DNA of 64,000 nucleotides, taken from NCBI RefSeq assembly GCF_026427775.1, contig NZ_CP044532.1, forward strand, positions 1,240,001 through 1,304,000, read 5' to 3'. This document shows, in pieces, positions 8,867 to 17,699 of the stretch; within the stretch, counting starts at the first letter, position 1, and each line of letters starts with the position of its first letter. Both the position numbers and the translations under genes were made by a program. The notes under the pieces were generated by a model. That model ran no database searches. It saw only the letters and a list, made by a program, of their open reading frames with translations, and was not told where the DNA came from. Source of the stretch: Arthrobacter sp. CDRTa11 (lineage in GTDB: Bacteria > Actinomycetota > Actinomycetes > Actinomycetales > Micrococcaceae).

Positions 8867-9114
8867 AGATCGCTCCCGTACTGTTCGACGGCGGACGGCT
8901 GAGTGTGGTTGCCTCGGTCAAGGCGTGTGATTGGCATGTTTGGAGTATATCGAGGGCGGGCGGCCCCTTCGACGAGGGCGTGCCTTATGCGAGTGATGCC
9001 AGCACGGATAAGTCTCGCTCAAGGCTCAGCAACGGCAGGACGTACGACGGCGGCAGCGGGTTGCCCCGTGCCATGCCTCTAGCCCCCGGTGGAGCCCGGG
9101 TGGACAATTAGGGC
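8867..9114. other. intergenic region between divergent genes
   Basis: This stretch of about 250 bp separates the divergent DUF808 and one-TM protein genes and must hold their promoters. A half-copy of the dispersed palindrome arm (GTACGACGGCGGC) lies near 9040 without its partner arm. I see no gene or clear hairpin in it. Confidence 0.4.
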
Positions 9115-9912
9115 ATGGATGACCCGCTGGGGTCGGTCGAGGGTGTGGAAGCTATCGAGTTGGAGCGCCTGCGGCGACGCGCGTACGGACGGGATGGCGA
9201 CATCGCGGGGGATGTGGCGGCGCAGGCTCGGCTTTCCGAACTGGAGGCCGCCCAACACCGACAGCTGACTCCCGTCATCGAACCCACCCCGAGCGTCCCC
9301 GCCCCGGTCCGGGAACGCGTCCCGGTCGCTGAGCCGGTCGAAGGGCCGCGATCTACTTCGACATCGGTCCCGCAGGCTGTCGACGGAGCCCCCGCGGCAC
9401 CGTGGTGGCGCCGCCGCCGCTGGTTGATGATCCTCGGCGGCGCCACCGCTGCCCTCGCCCTGATCACGGTTCACGTCGCGTTGCTGTTGCAGCTGCGTGC
9501 TGATGAGCCCGCTGTCGTCCCAGAGGCGCAGCACCGTGGGACCGCCTACGTGCCCGCAGCGGACTTCAGGCTCGCATTGAAGTCGGTCGGCGCGGACACC
9601 GATGAGCCCCAAGACAGGCTCGGCACTCTCGACGCGATGGGTCTCAATGCCAATGAGCTGCGGCAATACGAGAACTTCAACGACTTCCGTGTCTGGAGCG
9701 GAGAGTCCCGCTACGGCATGGTCTGTCTGCTCGTGGAAGATCAGGGGATTCGCGAGTATAACGGTGCCGAAGGGTGTTCCCCCAAAGGCCTCGATACCGT
9801 CGCGGAGGTGATGTGGTTCGATGCCCAGGGTATCGACCGATTCGTGCTCAACGGCGATTACGTCGAGGTCTACGTGTTCCACAGGGCCGCCGACCCGCCG
9901 AAGGCTAGGTAA
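9115..9912 (+). CDS. one-TM protein with N-terminal LRRRAYG motif (paralogue 1 of 3)
   Basis: A 265-residue protein of unknown function with three parts. The N-terminal cytoplasmic segment carries ELERLRRRAYGRDGDI and RLSELEAA. A proline- and basic-rich linker leads to one transmembrane helix at about 104-126 (WLMILGGATAALALITVHVA). The extracytoplasmic domain has two conserved cysteines (MVCLLVEDQ and GCSPKGLD) and ends RFVLNGDYVEVYVFHRA. The products at 15727-16416 and 16416-17231 share the same layout and motifs, defining a local paralogous family. The N-terminal motif recurs in Micrococcales proteins as far as I recall, with no known role. Confidence 0.75.
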   Translation: MDDPLGSVEGVEAIELERLRRRAYGRDGDIAGDVAAQARLSELEAAQHRQLTPVIEPTPSVPAPVRERVPVAEPVEGPRSTSTSVPQAVDGAPAAPWWRRRRWLMILGGATAALALITVHVALLLQLRADEPAVVPEAQHRGTAYVPAADFRLALKSVGADTDEPQDRLGTLDAMGLNANELRQYENFNDFRVWSGESRYGMVCLLVEDQGIREYNGAEGCSPKGLDTVAEVMWFDAQGIDRFVLNGDYVEVYVFHRAADPPKAR

Positions 9913-9961
9913 CGCGCCGCGCCAGTCGCTGTTGCGACGTTTGTTCGAAACCGCCGCTCAT

Positions 9962-10858
9962 TCAGAGTGGGAGGCCGGCCCTGATCTGGATGAGGGTGAG
10001 GTCCAGCAGTGGCGTCGGGACGTTGAGGCTGCGGGCCCTGCCGGCGAGGTCGCCCAGGATGTGCTCGGCTTCCGAGGAAAGCCCGGCGGTGAGGTCCCGG
10101 TACAGGGAGGACGTGAAGGCCGATCCCGGCTGGGTGAGTATACCGACCGCTTGTGCATGAGCGGCATCGGAAACAGGATGTCCTGCCGCAGCGGCCACCG
10201 TTTCGGTTTCGCTGATGGCCTCCAGGATCCTGGGCTCCCCGCCGGCGTCGAGTATCCGTCCCACCGGCGCCCGGAACAGGCAATTGACGATCCCCGCGGC
10301 AGCGATGAAGGCCCATTTATCCCACAGAGCACCCAATATGTCGTCGACTACCGAGAAGTCGACGGCGGGCACGTCCAGAGCAGTGGAAACATCAGATGGG
10401 ACAGGGTTTCCGTTCAGCCCGCCCACCATGAACGAAGTGAGGGGAACCTGCTGGCGGACCACATCGCCGTCGAGCGTGGCAACGATCCGGGCCAGGCCGC
10501 CGAGCACCTGTCCCGGGTACTGCTGCTCAAGCCGGTCCACATGGGCCATGCCGTTGAGGATTGGAATGATGGTGGTTCCGGGTCCCACGAAAGCGCCAAT
10601 CTCGCCTAGTACGCCGTCCAACGCGCTGGCTTTGACCGTGACGAGGATCAGATCGAAGGCCTCCGGCCCGTCCGGTGCCGTGATGGTCTTCACCGGGTGC
10701 GTCCGGTCGGCGGTGGGGGAGACGAAGCGCAACCCGTCGCGGAGAAGGACTTCCTGCCTCCGCGGACGCACCAGATACGTGACATCCCGTCCCGCTTCCT
10801 GCAGGAGCGTACCGAACGCCCCGCCTGTGGCTCCGGCTCCGACGACGAGTATCCGCAT
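9962..10858 (-). CDS. ketopantoate reductase (PanE/ApbA) family oxidoreductase
   Basis: A 298-residue NADPH-dependent reductase. It begins MRILVVGAGATGGAFG, the GxGxxG dinucleotide loop at 7-12, followed by a Rossmann domain with a VRPRR segment suited to the NADP phosphate. The C-terminal helical domain contains LWDKWAFIAAAGIVNCLFR and PVGRIL, where family members carry the catalytic lysine and substrate contacts. Canonical members reduce 2-dehydropantoate to pantoate in pantothenate and CoA synthesis. With no pantothenate genes nearby, this could be a paralogue with another 2-oxoacid substrate. It converges with the one-TM protein gene on its left. Confidence 0.85.
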   Translation of the reverse strand: MRILVVGAGATGGAFGTLLQEAGRDVTYLVRPRRQEVLLRDGLRFVSPTADRTHPVKTITAPDGPEAFDLILVTVKASALDGVLGEIGAFVGPGTTIIPILNGMAHVDRLEQQYPGQVLGGLARIVATLDGDVVRQQVPLTSFMVGGLNGNPVPSDVSTALDVPAVDFSVVDDILGALWDKWAFIAAAGIVNCLFRAPVGRILDAGGEPRILEAISETETVAAAAGHPVSDAAHAQAVGILTQPGSAFTSSLYRDLTAGLSSEAEHILGDLAGRARSLNVPTPLLDLTLIQIRAGLPL

Positions 10859-10998
10859 GGGTGCATACCTTCCGGGGTGGACTTCAAAATAGTTGACCGG
10901 GCACAGGAGCCAGGGAACAGTTGACGAGGCTTTGTGTCCGATGTTCCAAGGCTAGGCGGTTTCAGACGGGCCTCCCACCCGCGGCACCAAGGCAAGCG

Positions 10999-11024
10999 CC
11001 GCCGTCGTGAATTTACGACGGCGG
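10999..11024. repeat. dispersed GC-rich palindrome, copy 1
   Basis: CCGCCGTCGT and ACGACGGCGG form a perfect 10-bp stem around GAATTT, 38 bp after the stop of the leftward membrane-protein gene. Three more copies lie at 22964, 27411 and 28820. It probably acts as a terminator and resembles REP elements. Confidence 0.7.
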
Positions 11025-11061
11025 TAGGGCTGCGCGGCAAACGGTTCCACGTTTCGTGTCG

Positions 11062-11799
11062 TTATGGACCGTTCGGCTGCCGGCCGGGCCGTATCAGGAG
11101 GACGACGCTCGTGGCCAGGACCCAGACCATGAAAAGCAGGAAGCCGACGAAAGCGGCGATGCCGACCACTCCCTCGATGGTGGTCTGGAATACTCCCGCG
11201 AGCGCAATGAGCTGCAGCAGGGCCGTGGCGGCAGCCACCCAGCCCAGCCACCGCGGTAGCGCCCGGGTGGTCAGGATGGCCACCGCCGCCCCGAGGAACA
11301 TGGCGATACTAGGGGGCAGGATGGCCGCACCCACCCACTGGTTGAGGACGGCGAGGGCGGGCAGCACCGCCGGGTCGGACTGGCCACCGGATGCGTACTG
11401 GATGAGCACCAGGTGCAGGCCCCCCGAAACCAGCATGAGTGCCCCCACGGCAGTGCCGGCGGTGAGGACCAGAGCGGCGAACATCCCGGCCTGGCCCTCC
11501 CATCGGCGCAGCCTGCTCCAGAGGCCAGCCAGGAACACCAGGAATGCGATGTCGGCGATCAATCCCAGCAGCAGCGAAAGCCGGTGGCCGGTGCCCTCCG
11601 CGGCAAGCTGGGCCGCGATGTCCTCCGCCGGGCTGTCGCCACTGGGTACCTCGGGCGTGAAGATGCTGGCCACAACCAGGGCGGTGAACACCAGGCCAGC
11701 CGCCGCGGTCCAGCGGTCCGGCCTCCCGGTCACCCCATCCGGTCTAACAGGGCCCGCTGTTTGGCCATCCGACGGTTCGTAATTCGCTCTGGCATCCAT
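11062..11799 (-). CDS. predicted multi-pass membrane protein
   Basis: A 245-residue integral membrane protein with six or seven hydrophobic helices, among them AGLVFTALVVASIF, GLIADIAFLVFLAGLWSRL, LVLTAGTAVGALMLVSGGL and a final FVGFLLFMVWVLATSVVLLI. A conserved-looking loop reads FTPEVPSGDSPAEDIAAQLA. It resembles uncharacterised actinobacterial proteins of the DUF4386 type, with no known function. The ATG at 11799 (MDARANYE) follows GGAAGGA at good spacing, which is why a longer in-frame start at 11844 is rejected. Copy 1 of the dispersed palindrome lies just past its stop. Confidence 0.75.
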   Translation of the reverse strand: MDARANYEPSDGQTAGPVRPDGVTGRPDRWTAAAGLVFTALVVASIFTPEVPSGDSPAEDIAAQLAAEGTGHRLSLLLGLIADIAFLVFLAGLWSRLRRWEGQAGMFAALVLTAGTAVGALMLVSGGLHLVLIQYASGGQSDPAVLPALAVLNQWVGAAILPPSIAMFLGAAVAILTTRALPRWLGWVAAATALLQLIALAGVFQTTIEGVVGIAAFVGFLLFMVWVLATSVVLLIRPGRQPNGP

Positions 11800-11971
11800 G
11801 GCGTTCCTTCCCTTGCGCTGCGCTCTGGGGCGTACTGCAAGCACGAAGAAGAATGCAAAACTTACGATCAGTGTAGGCCTTTCGCGGGTGGCAGTCTGCA
11901 GGGTAAATATCCGGTGAACAGGGCTTCAGTTCAAGTCCGATTGGCTGCACGCCGAAGCTGGACTGGTCGTT

Positions 11972-13015
11972 TCAGGAACCTTTAACGGCCGTGGCGGCTG
12001 TGGGTACTCCGGCCCTGATGCGGCGCCGGCGTCGGTAGCGCAATTGGAGCCACGCGGCGGTACCCAGCAGCAGGACGGCTAGCAGCGCGAGGCTAACGTA
12101 CAGCCATCCGGGGTCAGGAGTCGTCGTTTCCACTGGGGGCGATGAACCGGCATCAGGGAAGGTGATCGTTGCCTGGGCACGTCGTTCAAGCAGTCCGCTA
12201 TGCAACGTGATCCCTGCCTCCCAGGGACCGGCGGGTATCTGCTTGTCCAGGACGATCGTGACGGACTCGGTGGCACCGATCGCCACGGTCGTGCCGAGAC
12301 TGGCAGGGAACGGGCCCGCGCTGAGCCCGCCCGGACCCCCTGAAAGATCCAGGGTCCCGAACATGTCCAGGGCCCGGCCGCCGGTGTTGTGGACGGACGC
12401 ACGGACGGAGGGTCGGCCGTCGGCGGTCCGCTCAGCCGTTAGCGAGTCGACCGTGAAGTTGGCCGGGGGCGCCCCGCCGGGCCCAACGGATAGGTAGAGA
12501 CGGATACCGACGCGGCTGACTTGAGTGACGCCGCCGCCATTGATGGGACTCAAACGCGCCTCGGCCCATACAACGCCATATTGCTCCCCGGGAGCCGCGT
12601 CGGCCGGGACGGCGATGGTTACGGTGGCGGTCACCTTTCCGCCGGCCGGGAGCGTGGACGTGCCCGGATCGACAGACGTCCATGTGGATAAGTCGTTAGG
12701 CGTGTCGCCGGGGGCGCCCAGGAATGAGCCACCCGAAATGGTGGCTGCGGAAGAATACAGTGCAACAGGGGTGGAGGAAGCGGCTCCGTTCGAAACCTCG
12801 ATCCGCCGCTGAATAACCGTTCCAGGGGCAAGGTGGTCCACGATGTATAGCTGTGCCCGCGGATCGTTCGCGGCACCGGACGGGGCGTCGAGGAGCCGCA
12901 GCCCGAGGCCTGCGGCAGGGAGTTGGCCTGTCGGGGTGTTCGTGGACGCGTCCACGGGCACCCCGGCAACTAGGCACAAACCGACGCCGGCGATAATGCA
13001 CAACATGGACCGCAT
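11972..13015 (-). CDS. DUF916-like secreted, membrane-anchored cell-surface protein
   Basis: A 347-residue protein. A signal peptide (MRSMLCIIAGVGLCLVAGVP) is followed by a first immunoglobulin-like domain with GLRLLDAPSGAANDPRAQLY, IVDHLAPGTVIQRRIEVSN and a final GEQYGVVWAEA, the pattern of the DUF916 (WxL-associated peptidoglycan-binding) family. A second beta-rich domain follows, then one transmembrane helix (LYVSLALLAVLLLGTAAWL) and an arginine-rich tail. In Firmicutes, DUF916 proteins partner WxL proteins on the cell wall. Here a WxL-like gene lies immediately upstream, 67 bp away, so a surface complex is likely. The start is uncertain; an upstream in-frame GTG is possible. Confidence 0.75.
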   Translation of the reverse strand: MRSMLCIIAGVGLCLVAGVPVDASTNTPTGQLPAAGLGLRLLDAPSGAANDPRAQLYIVDHLAPGTVIQRRIEVSNGAASSTPVALYSSAATISGGSFLGAPGDTPNDLSTWTSVDPGTSTLPAGGKVTATVTIAVPADAAPGEQYGVVWAEARLSPINGGGVTQVSRVGIRLYLSVGPGGAPPANFTVDSLTAERTADGRPSVRASVHNTGGRALDMFGTLDLSGGPGGLSAGPFPASLGTTVAIGATESVTIVLDKQIPAGPWEAGITLHSGLLERRAQATITFPDAGSSPPVETTTPDPGWLYVSLALLAVLLLGTAAWLQLRYRRRRRIRAGVPTAATAVKGS

Positions 13016-13082
13016 GATGCGTTGCCATACGCGGGGGAGGAACGCTGGCCGTCCCACGTGCGAGTACGTGCCCAATCGGTGG

Positions 13083-13616
13083 CTAGAGAAGGGAGTGGGT
13101 GATTGTCGCCGAGTAGATGGCGGCGACCGCGCCTCCCGGGACTGCGACACTGATCGTCGGGTTCCATGTCGCGGAGTTATCCCCGGTGATCCCGGTCGCC
13201 GTGACCGCAGGAACTACACCGACGAGGCTGGCCGGGTCATTCGCTGTGTAGGTCGCTGTGCCCACTTTAGTGATTGGTCCGGCCGTGTAGCCGACAGCGC
13301 TGGCAGCGATGGCCGTTCCAGCCGGCGCAGGGGTGAAAGCTGTTGAAATGACGCTCGCAACCCAACCCGAACCGGCAACGGAGCTGCGGGCATCATTGAC
13401 TTGCACCTGGCCCAAGGGTCCGCTGATCGTGCCCCCGCCCACAGTGTTCACGCGGGAGCCAAGGCTACCGGCGTCGGTAGGAACGCTAATTGCGAGGGCA
13501 CCTCCAGTGACTTGGATGGTGGCGGTTGTCGGATCCGCCGAGGCGGGCAGAGCCATACTCCCGGCGAGAGCTGCGGAGAAGGCAAGGACGAGCGCGGCGC
13601 GGGTGATTGAACCCAT
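13083..13616 (-). CDS. WxL-like secreted surface protein
   Basis: A 177-residue exported protein with a clear signal peptide (cleavage after ALPASA). The mature part is rich in Gly, Ala, Thr and Val and wholly beta-strand in character. It contains LGQVQVNDARSSVAGSGWVA and ends TWNPTISVAVPGG then AAIYSATITHSLL. The spacing of W, the G/Y turn and the ITxxL end matches the C-terminal WxL domain of Gram-positive surface proteins, although the strict W-x-L triplet is altered. WxL domains bind the cell wall non-covalently. The adjacent DUF916-like gene is in the same direction and probably the same transcript. Confidence 0.7.
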   Translation of the reverse strand: MGSITRAALVLAFSAALAGSMALPASADPTTATIQVTGGALAISVPTDAGSLGSRVNTVGGGTISGPLGQVQVNDARSSVAGSGWVASVISTAFTPAPAGTAIAASAVGYTAGPITKVGTATYTANDPASLVGVVPAVTATGITGDNSATWNPTISVAVPGGAVAAIYSATITHSLL

Positions 13617-13945
13617 GAGTGGAACCCCAATTTGCTAGAGACAGGATGAGTATTAGACCAGGATGAAGCGCTTGACGCGTCTGTCGACATTCACTGTGGA
13701 CCGGAAGGAAGGTCCAGCTACTTGCTGGTTGCCCGCTTCCAGCCTGCTGATCGGCTCATCGCGTGAGAGCAATAAGAAATCCGTTCTGCAGCCCCCACCA
13801 TGAACGGATATCACCAACGACGTGGTGCGTAACGTCACTGTGTGCCTCTTTCGGCTGAAAGTCAATTAATCCAGGCACAAGCGACTGCTTCTGAACGTCT
13901 TGCTGCATTGTGAAGTGCGCCCCAGGCTTTGATCGAAGGTGCAGG
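13617..13945. other. intergenic region upstream of the WxL-like gene
   Basis: About 330 bp between the WxL-like gene and a pseudogene. It should contain the promoter of the WxL/DUF916 pair. The base composition is less GC-rich than in the neighbours. A 70-codon frame at 13653-13865 has no recognisable features and is not called. I see no repeat or hairpin. Confidence 0.4.
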
Positions 13946-14550
13946 TCAAAAATGACCATTGCTGACGCTTGAGGCAGGGTCGGCGGCTGCCAGGTCCCTG
14001 ATCTTGCTTATGCGGGTTTTGGTTTCTGGGTCTGCCTCGAGCATCGCGTAGACCGGGGCGCCCGCGGCCTTGAAAACGGCAATCTCGTCCTCGGTCGCAG
14101 TGACAATGGTGCCTCCCTCCTTGCAGAAGCTAGCGGCGTCATTCGCCGCGGCCGTCATGGCGCCGGCCGCCCAAGTAGGGGTGGCTGCCGCGGCGTCCTT
14201 GAGTACCTGTCGCTGGGCCTGGCTCAGGGACTGGAAGGTTTTGGCAGTCACCTTTGCAGTCATTGCATTCGATGTCACGAGAAACGGGGCGTGAGGGCCG
14301 TGAACGAAGTTACGCCCTCGGTGTCCCAAGCGCGGGCGGGAACGAGGGCCATATCGAAGTCCCCGGTCATCACTCCGCGTGCCACGGCCTGATCCCAGTC
14401 GGCTTTGTCCTCGCCCACTGCCTTCCACACCGGTTCAATGAGGATCCTGCCGCCAGAGAGTTCCTTCGCCTGGCGGGCGCGGATACTGAACCAGTAATGC
14501 AGAATCGTGGATGCAACATGTAGCTGGGATTGGCGGTTGGCGGAGTGCAT
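13946..14550 (-). pseudogene. decayed TRAP-type (DctP-like) solute-binding protein gene
   Basis: Two frames give adjoining pieces of one binding protein. The 5' piece reads ARQAKELSGGRILIEPVWK and continues DFDMALVPARAWDTEGVTSF, then TALTPRFS and a stop. The other frame picks up at the same point as APFLVTSNAMTAKV, then FQSLSQAQRQVLKDAA to the C-terminus. Restoring one G near 14288 joins them as TALTAPFLVTSN. The segment normally found between TAKV and the LSxAQxxVL helix, well over 100 residues, is missing, as are the signal peptide and N-terminus. The gene is therefore dead by frameshift, internal deletion and 5' loss. No TRAP permease genes are nearby. Confidence 0.75.
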
Positions 14551-14582
14551 CCCGATGCAGCCAAGAATGGTGCGTTACTCGT

Positions 14583-15281
14583 TCAGTGCCCGCTATCACA
14601 GCCCATTCGTATTCCGCTTGGGGAGTCGGCGGCGCTTCCGGTCCAGATGACACCGCCTCCAGGGCAGAGCATCACCTCGAACGCCTGGCCGTCATGCAGG
14701 GCCCGCAAGTGGCGCCCGTCATCCTCGACCACTTCCCAGCCGGCCGCTGGCAGCGCTAAGCGATAGTGCCGCATCACATCAAGGTTAACGTCTCCCGTGA
14801 GCACAAACCTTCGTTCACAGCCACCGACACCACTTACGCCGCCGCCACCGAAATCGCCGACATGACTGATGGAATCGAACGCGCGCTGGGACTCACGATC
14901 TGCACTGGCCATGGGCTCTTCCGTGCCTTCGATCACGCATTGCGGAGCCGATTCGTAGTGCACCTCAAGCTTCTGTCCAACTGCCAAGGGGGTGACAGCG
15001 AACATCCCGACCAGCATGAGGACCGGGATGGCCACGGCCGTCAGCCGCATCCACCGTCGTGTTGAGAGCATCAAGCCGATCAGGGCGAACATCGCGACCA
15101 GACCGAACGCCAATCCGGAGGGGCCGGACGTCAACCCCCAGGTGAGCGCCTCGAATGCGGTATCGGTGACATCGCCGTATATGCTCATGAATCCGTAGTG
15201 GACCAGCACAGCCAGCAGCGCCAGTCCTGCCCCAATGACGAGCAGCACCACGGCAGAGACGGATCGGCCGGTCATGGGCAT
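14583..15281 (-). CDS. hypothetical membrane protein with C-terminal soluble domain
   Basis: A 232-residue protein of unknown function. Three hydrophobic helices occupy the N-terminal 100 residues: VSAVVLLVIGAGLALLAVLV, LAFGLVAMFALIGLML and LTAVAIPVLMLVGMFAV. A soluble C-terminal domain follows with four cysteines (PQCVIEG, GGCERRF, MLCPGGG, GCDSGH), a glycine patch GDFGGGGVSGVGG and the phrase HYRLALPAAGWEVVEDDGRH, which resembles small extracytoplasmic domains of actinobacterial membrane proteins. It may be a sensor-like or envelope protein, but the sequence does not say which. Confidence 0.65.
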   Translation of the reverse strand: MPMTGRSVSAVVLLVIGAGLALLAVLVHYGFMSIYGDVTDTAFEALTWGLTSGPSGLAFGLVAMFALIGLMLSTRRWMRLTAVAIPVLMLVGMFAVTPLAVGQKLEVHYESAPQCVIEGTEEPMASADRESQRAFDSISHVGDFGGGGVSGVGGCERRFVLTGDVNLDVMRHYRLALPAAGWEVVEDDGRHLRALHDGQAFEVMLCPGGGVIWTGSAADSPSGIRMGCDSGH

Positions 15282-15726
15282 GGCTCATGGTAGGTTCCGC
15301 CTGATCAAATGTACACAGGCGCCGTTGACTCGTAACTTCCGGGCGGCTTTCCTGCTTGCCCGGTGTAGCCGCAGCATCTACAACGGGCTGAAGCCAAACA
15401 AGGTTTTTCAAGGACAGCGGTCCAGTGCCTGTTCCGACGACAAAGCGTTCATCGATCGCCACATTTCCATCCTCATCAGCATTACTGCAGCCCCTGTCCC
15501 CGGGAGAACAGCAGTCGGGAACTTTGCCCCCTATGCCGCTGGCTGGTTTGTGATGGAACTGTCTTTGCGTAGGTGCGTTGGGATCGCCAGAATGGCTCCT
15601 CTTCATTCATGTTGTGTCCTGGCTTCTCCAGACACCCCTACCCGGACCATGACTGCGGGACCGACCGTCCGGCGAGCCATGTTTGAGCGTATAGACCCGC
15701 TCCGCGAGATGGGTGTACTTTGAGCT
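15282..15726. other. intergenic region without a recognisable gene
   Basis: About 445 bp between divergent genes. Several long open frames exist on both strands, but their translations lack domain signatures, codon bias and ribosome sites. It probably holds promoters for the membrane-protein gene on the left and the two-gene unit on the right. No hairpin or repeat was noticed. Confidence 0.35.
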
Positions 15727-16416
15727 GTGGAAGGCTTCAGGCACTCTTCGGACGCCGACCGTGAGTTTTATGAGCTCCGCAGGCGGGCATACGGTCCGGA
15801 TCCAGACATAAGTGTCGACCCTCCGGGCCTAGCGAGGTTGCGCGAACTTGAGGCGGCGGACCGCGCTGGCGTCGATTCTCTGCCGGTTGCCCCGGCGAGC
15901 GGGAATGCGGCTGATTCGGAGGCCCCCGCGGACGCTGCCTCGATAGAACATCCGGTGCCAAGGTGGAGTCGCCTGTACTGGGCCGGTGCCGCACTGGTCC
16001 TCGCGGGAGGGATCGTTACGACGACTCTGCTGTTATCCGCGCCGCGTCCTGATGCCACTCTTCATCCGAGCGGGGCCGCGGTCGATAACCGGCTCCCCGG
16101 ACTGCTGCTTAGGGGAGCACCCCTGTTGAAGATCGAGGCTTCAACCCTCCGCGGATACGGGTCGTATCTCGGTCTCGAGATCTATTCCGGGGTGAACGCG
16201 TTCGACTCGCCGTGTCTCGTGGCACTGCACCAGGCGAGCGGTAATCTCTCAGACGTTCGCTGTGCTCCGGCTCCAGCAGATCTCATGATGGACGTCGCCT
16301 CATCCCGGGATGGGTTTGAAGGATTCGAAGGACGCGCCGGCGACGGCATCATCCGATTCGTACTTCGTGACGACACGGTGGACGCTTACGTCTACCTCAC
16401 TCCGGAGGAGGGCTGA
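15727..16416 (+). CDS. one-TM protein with N-terminal LRRRAYG motif (paralogue 2 of 3)
   Basis: A 229-residue protein starting at GTG. The N-terminal segment has FYELRRRAYGPDPDISVDP and RLRELEAADRAG, nearly the same as the neighbouring paralogues. One transmembrane helix lies at about 83-102 (WAGAALVLAGGIVTTTLLLS), followed by PDATLHPSGAA. The outer domain has paired cysteines (SPCLVALHQ and VRCAPAPADLM) and ends GIIRFVLRDDTVDAYVYLTP. Its stop overlaps the start of the third paralogue by one base, so the two are translationally coupled. No function is known for the family. Confidence 0.75.
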   Translation: MEGFRHSSDADREFYELRRRAYGPDPDISVDPPGLARLRELEAADRAGVDSLPVAPASGNAADSEAPADAASIEHPVPRWSRLYWAGAALVLAGGIVTTTLLLSAPRPDATLHPSGAAVDNRLPGLLLRGAPLLKIEASTLRGYGSYLGLEIYSGVNAFDSPCLVALHQASGNLSDVRCAPAPADLMMDVASSRDGFEGFEGRAGDGIIRFVLRDDTVDAYVYLTPEEG

Positions 16417-17231
16417 TGGACCCATCCTCACCCCGGTCCGACGCTCAGCGGGAGCTGGACGAGCTCCGCAGGAGGGCATACGGTCCGCAGGCAGATATCC
16501 AGTCCGACCCTGCAGCACTGGTAAGACTGGCGGAACTGGAGGCGGCACGCACTGCGAGTCTTCGCGCCGCCGCCGGCACCGAAGTCACAGCACCCGCTGC
16601 AGCCCCGGATTCCGGGTCAGTTGCTCACTCCACCTGGAACACATTCATTGAAGAATGGCCGGAACCAGCAACCAGCATCGCACCCGTGGCGGAGCCCAGC
16701 ACTGGATTGATGTCCTCAGCCTGGCGTCGTCGCATTGCGACACAAGTCCGCCGTTACTCATTTACGGCCACCGCGCTGGCAGTCTTTGTTGCCGTCTTTG
16801 TTGCCGCTGTGTTCACCGTGGCATGGATCGTTAGACCGCATCCCGATGCCACGTTGCGTCCGATCGCAGACGAGGCTGACAGCGCCGTTTTCACAATGCT
16901 GTCGTTCCTCTCAACGCTGGAATTCCCTTGGGGGGAAGCTGCCGGCCAATCCAGCTTCCGCGGCTATCAACAGTATCGGGGATTCGAACCCTGGTTCTTC
17001 GTGGACGGACGGGGCTACCGGTGCTTCATGCTCATCGATCGTTCCGGTCCTTTTGTTGACGGCGCCAATTGTGTGCCGCCCGGGGTCGATCTTTTTGCAG
17101 ACGTCGGCGGGCAAACCCATTCGGGTGATGATGCCGTGATGGGCCTCCCGAAGGGGAGCGTCGTCCGGTTCCACTACCGCGGCGACTCCGTAGACGTCTT
17201 CCTCTACCCCGCATCGTCGGAGGCAGAATGA
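16416..17231 (+). CDS. one-TM protein with N-terminal LRRRAYG motif (paralogue 3 of 3)
   Basis: A 271-residue protein translated from an ATG that overlaps the previous stop (TGATG). It has ELDELRRRAYGPQADIQSDP and RLAELEAA, an Ala/Pro-rich linker and a transmembrane helix at about 122-144 (ALAVFVAVFVAAVFTVAWIV). It then shows PDATLRPIADEA, RGYQQYRGFEPWF, cysteines in YRCFMLIDR and ANCVPPGVDLF, and an end VVRFHYRGDSVDVFLYPAS. The shared PDATLxP and RGYxxY blocks show recent common descent with paralogue 2. Tandem duplication followed by divergence is the simplest history. Confidence 0.75.
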   Translation: MDPSSPRSDAQRELDELRRRAYGPQADIQSDPAALVRLAELEAARTASLRAAAGTEVTAPAAAPDSGSVAHSTWNTFIEEWPEPATSIAPVAEPSTGLMSSAWRRRIATQVRRYSFTATALAVFVAVFVAAVFTVAWIVRPHPDATLRPIADEADSAVFTMLSFLSTLEFPWGEAAGQSSFRGYQQYRGFEPWFFVDGRGYRCFMLIDRSGPFVDGANCVPPGVDLFADVGGQTHSGDDAVMGLPKGSVVRFHYRGDSVDVFLYPASSEAE

Positions 17232-17543
17232 GGCGCGGGCCCGGAGAGACGGGCCGCCGGCTCAAATGCCCTGAACAGAAGAGCGCCAAAAATCTCCGAA
17301 GATCAGACCGGTTATCGCATCGTTTCCCGCGACATGGTGTGACCGACCGCGCGGTTCCGAAGGTTCCGGATCCCCCCTAGATCGCCCGAAGACCAGTGGT
17401 GAAGGGCAGGTTCGCGGCGACGACGTGGGGCCAGTAAGGTTCCTGTTCCACTCGACAACCCGGTGTGGTACGAATGGGACGAGCGCAAGGAACCGTCTTG
17501 CACTTTAAGGTTGGTTCGAATATTTGGAAAGGTAAGGACTAAA

Positions 17544-17699
17544 GTGCTTGTACTCGGAGTTGTTCTACTAATCCTTGGTTATATTTTCAACATTGGAATC
17601 CTGATAACTATTGGGTGGATTCTGGCTGTTATCGGCCTCGTGCTTTTGGTGCTCGGTGCAGTCGGACGCCCTCTTGCCGGAAGAAAGTACTGGTACTAA
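17544..17699 (+). CDS. DUF6131 family small membrane protein
   Basis: A 51-residue protein from a GTG start preceded by AAGGA. It is almost entirely hydrophobic with two helices, LVLGVVLLILGYIFNIGI and WILAVIGLVLLVLGAVG, and ends RPLAGRKYWY. The length, double-helix layout and the Gly-Arg/aromatic tail fit the DUF6131 family of actinobacteria, whose role is unknown. It stands alone between unannotated stretches of about 230 and 285 bp in which I see no other gene. Confidence 0.75.
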   Translation: MLVLGVVLLILGYIFNIGILITIGWILAVIGLVLLVLGAVGRPLAGRKYWY

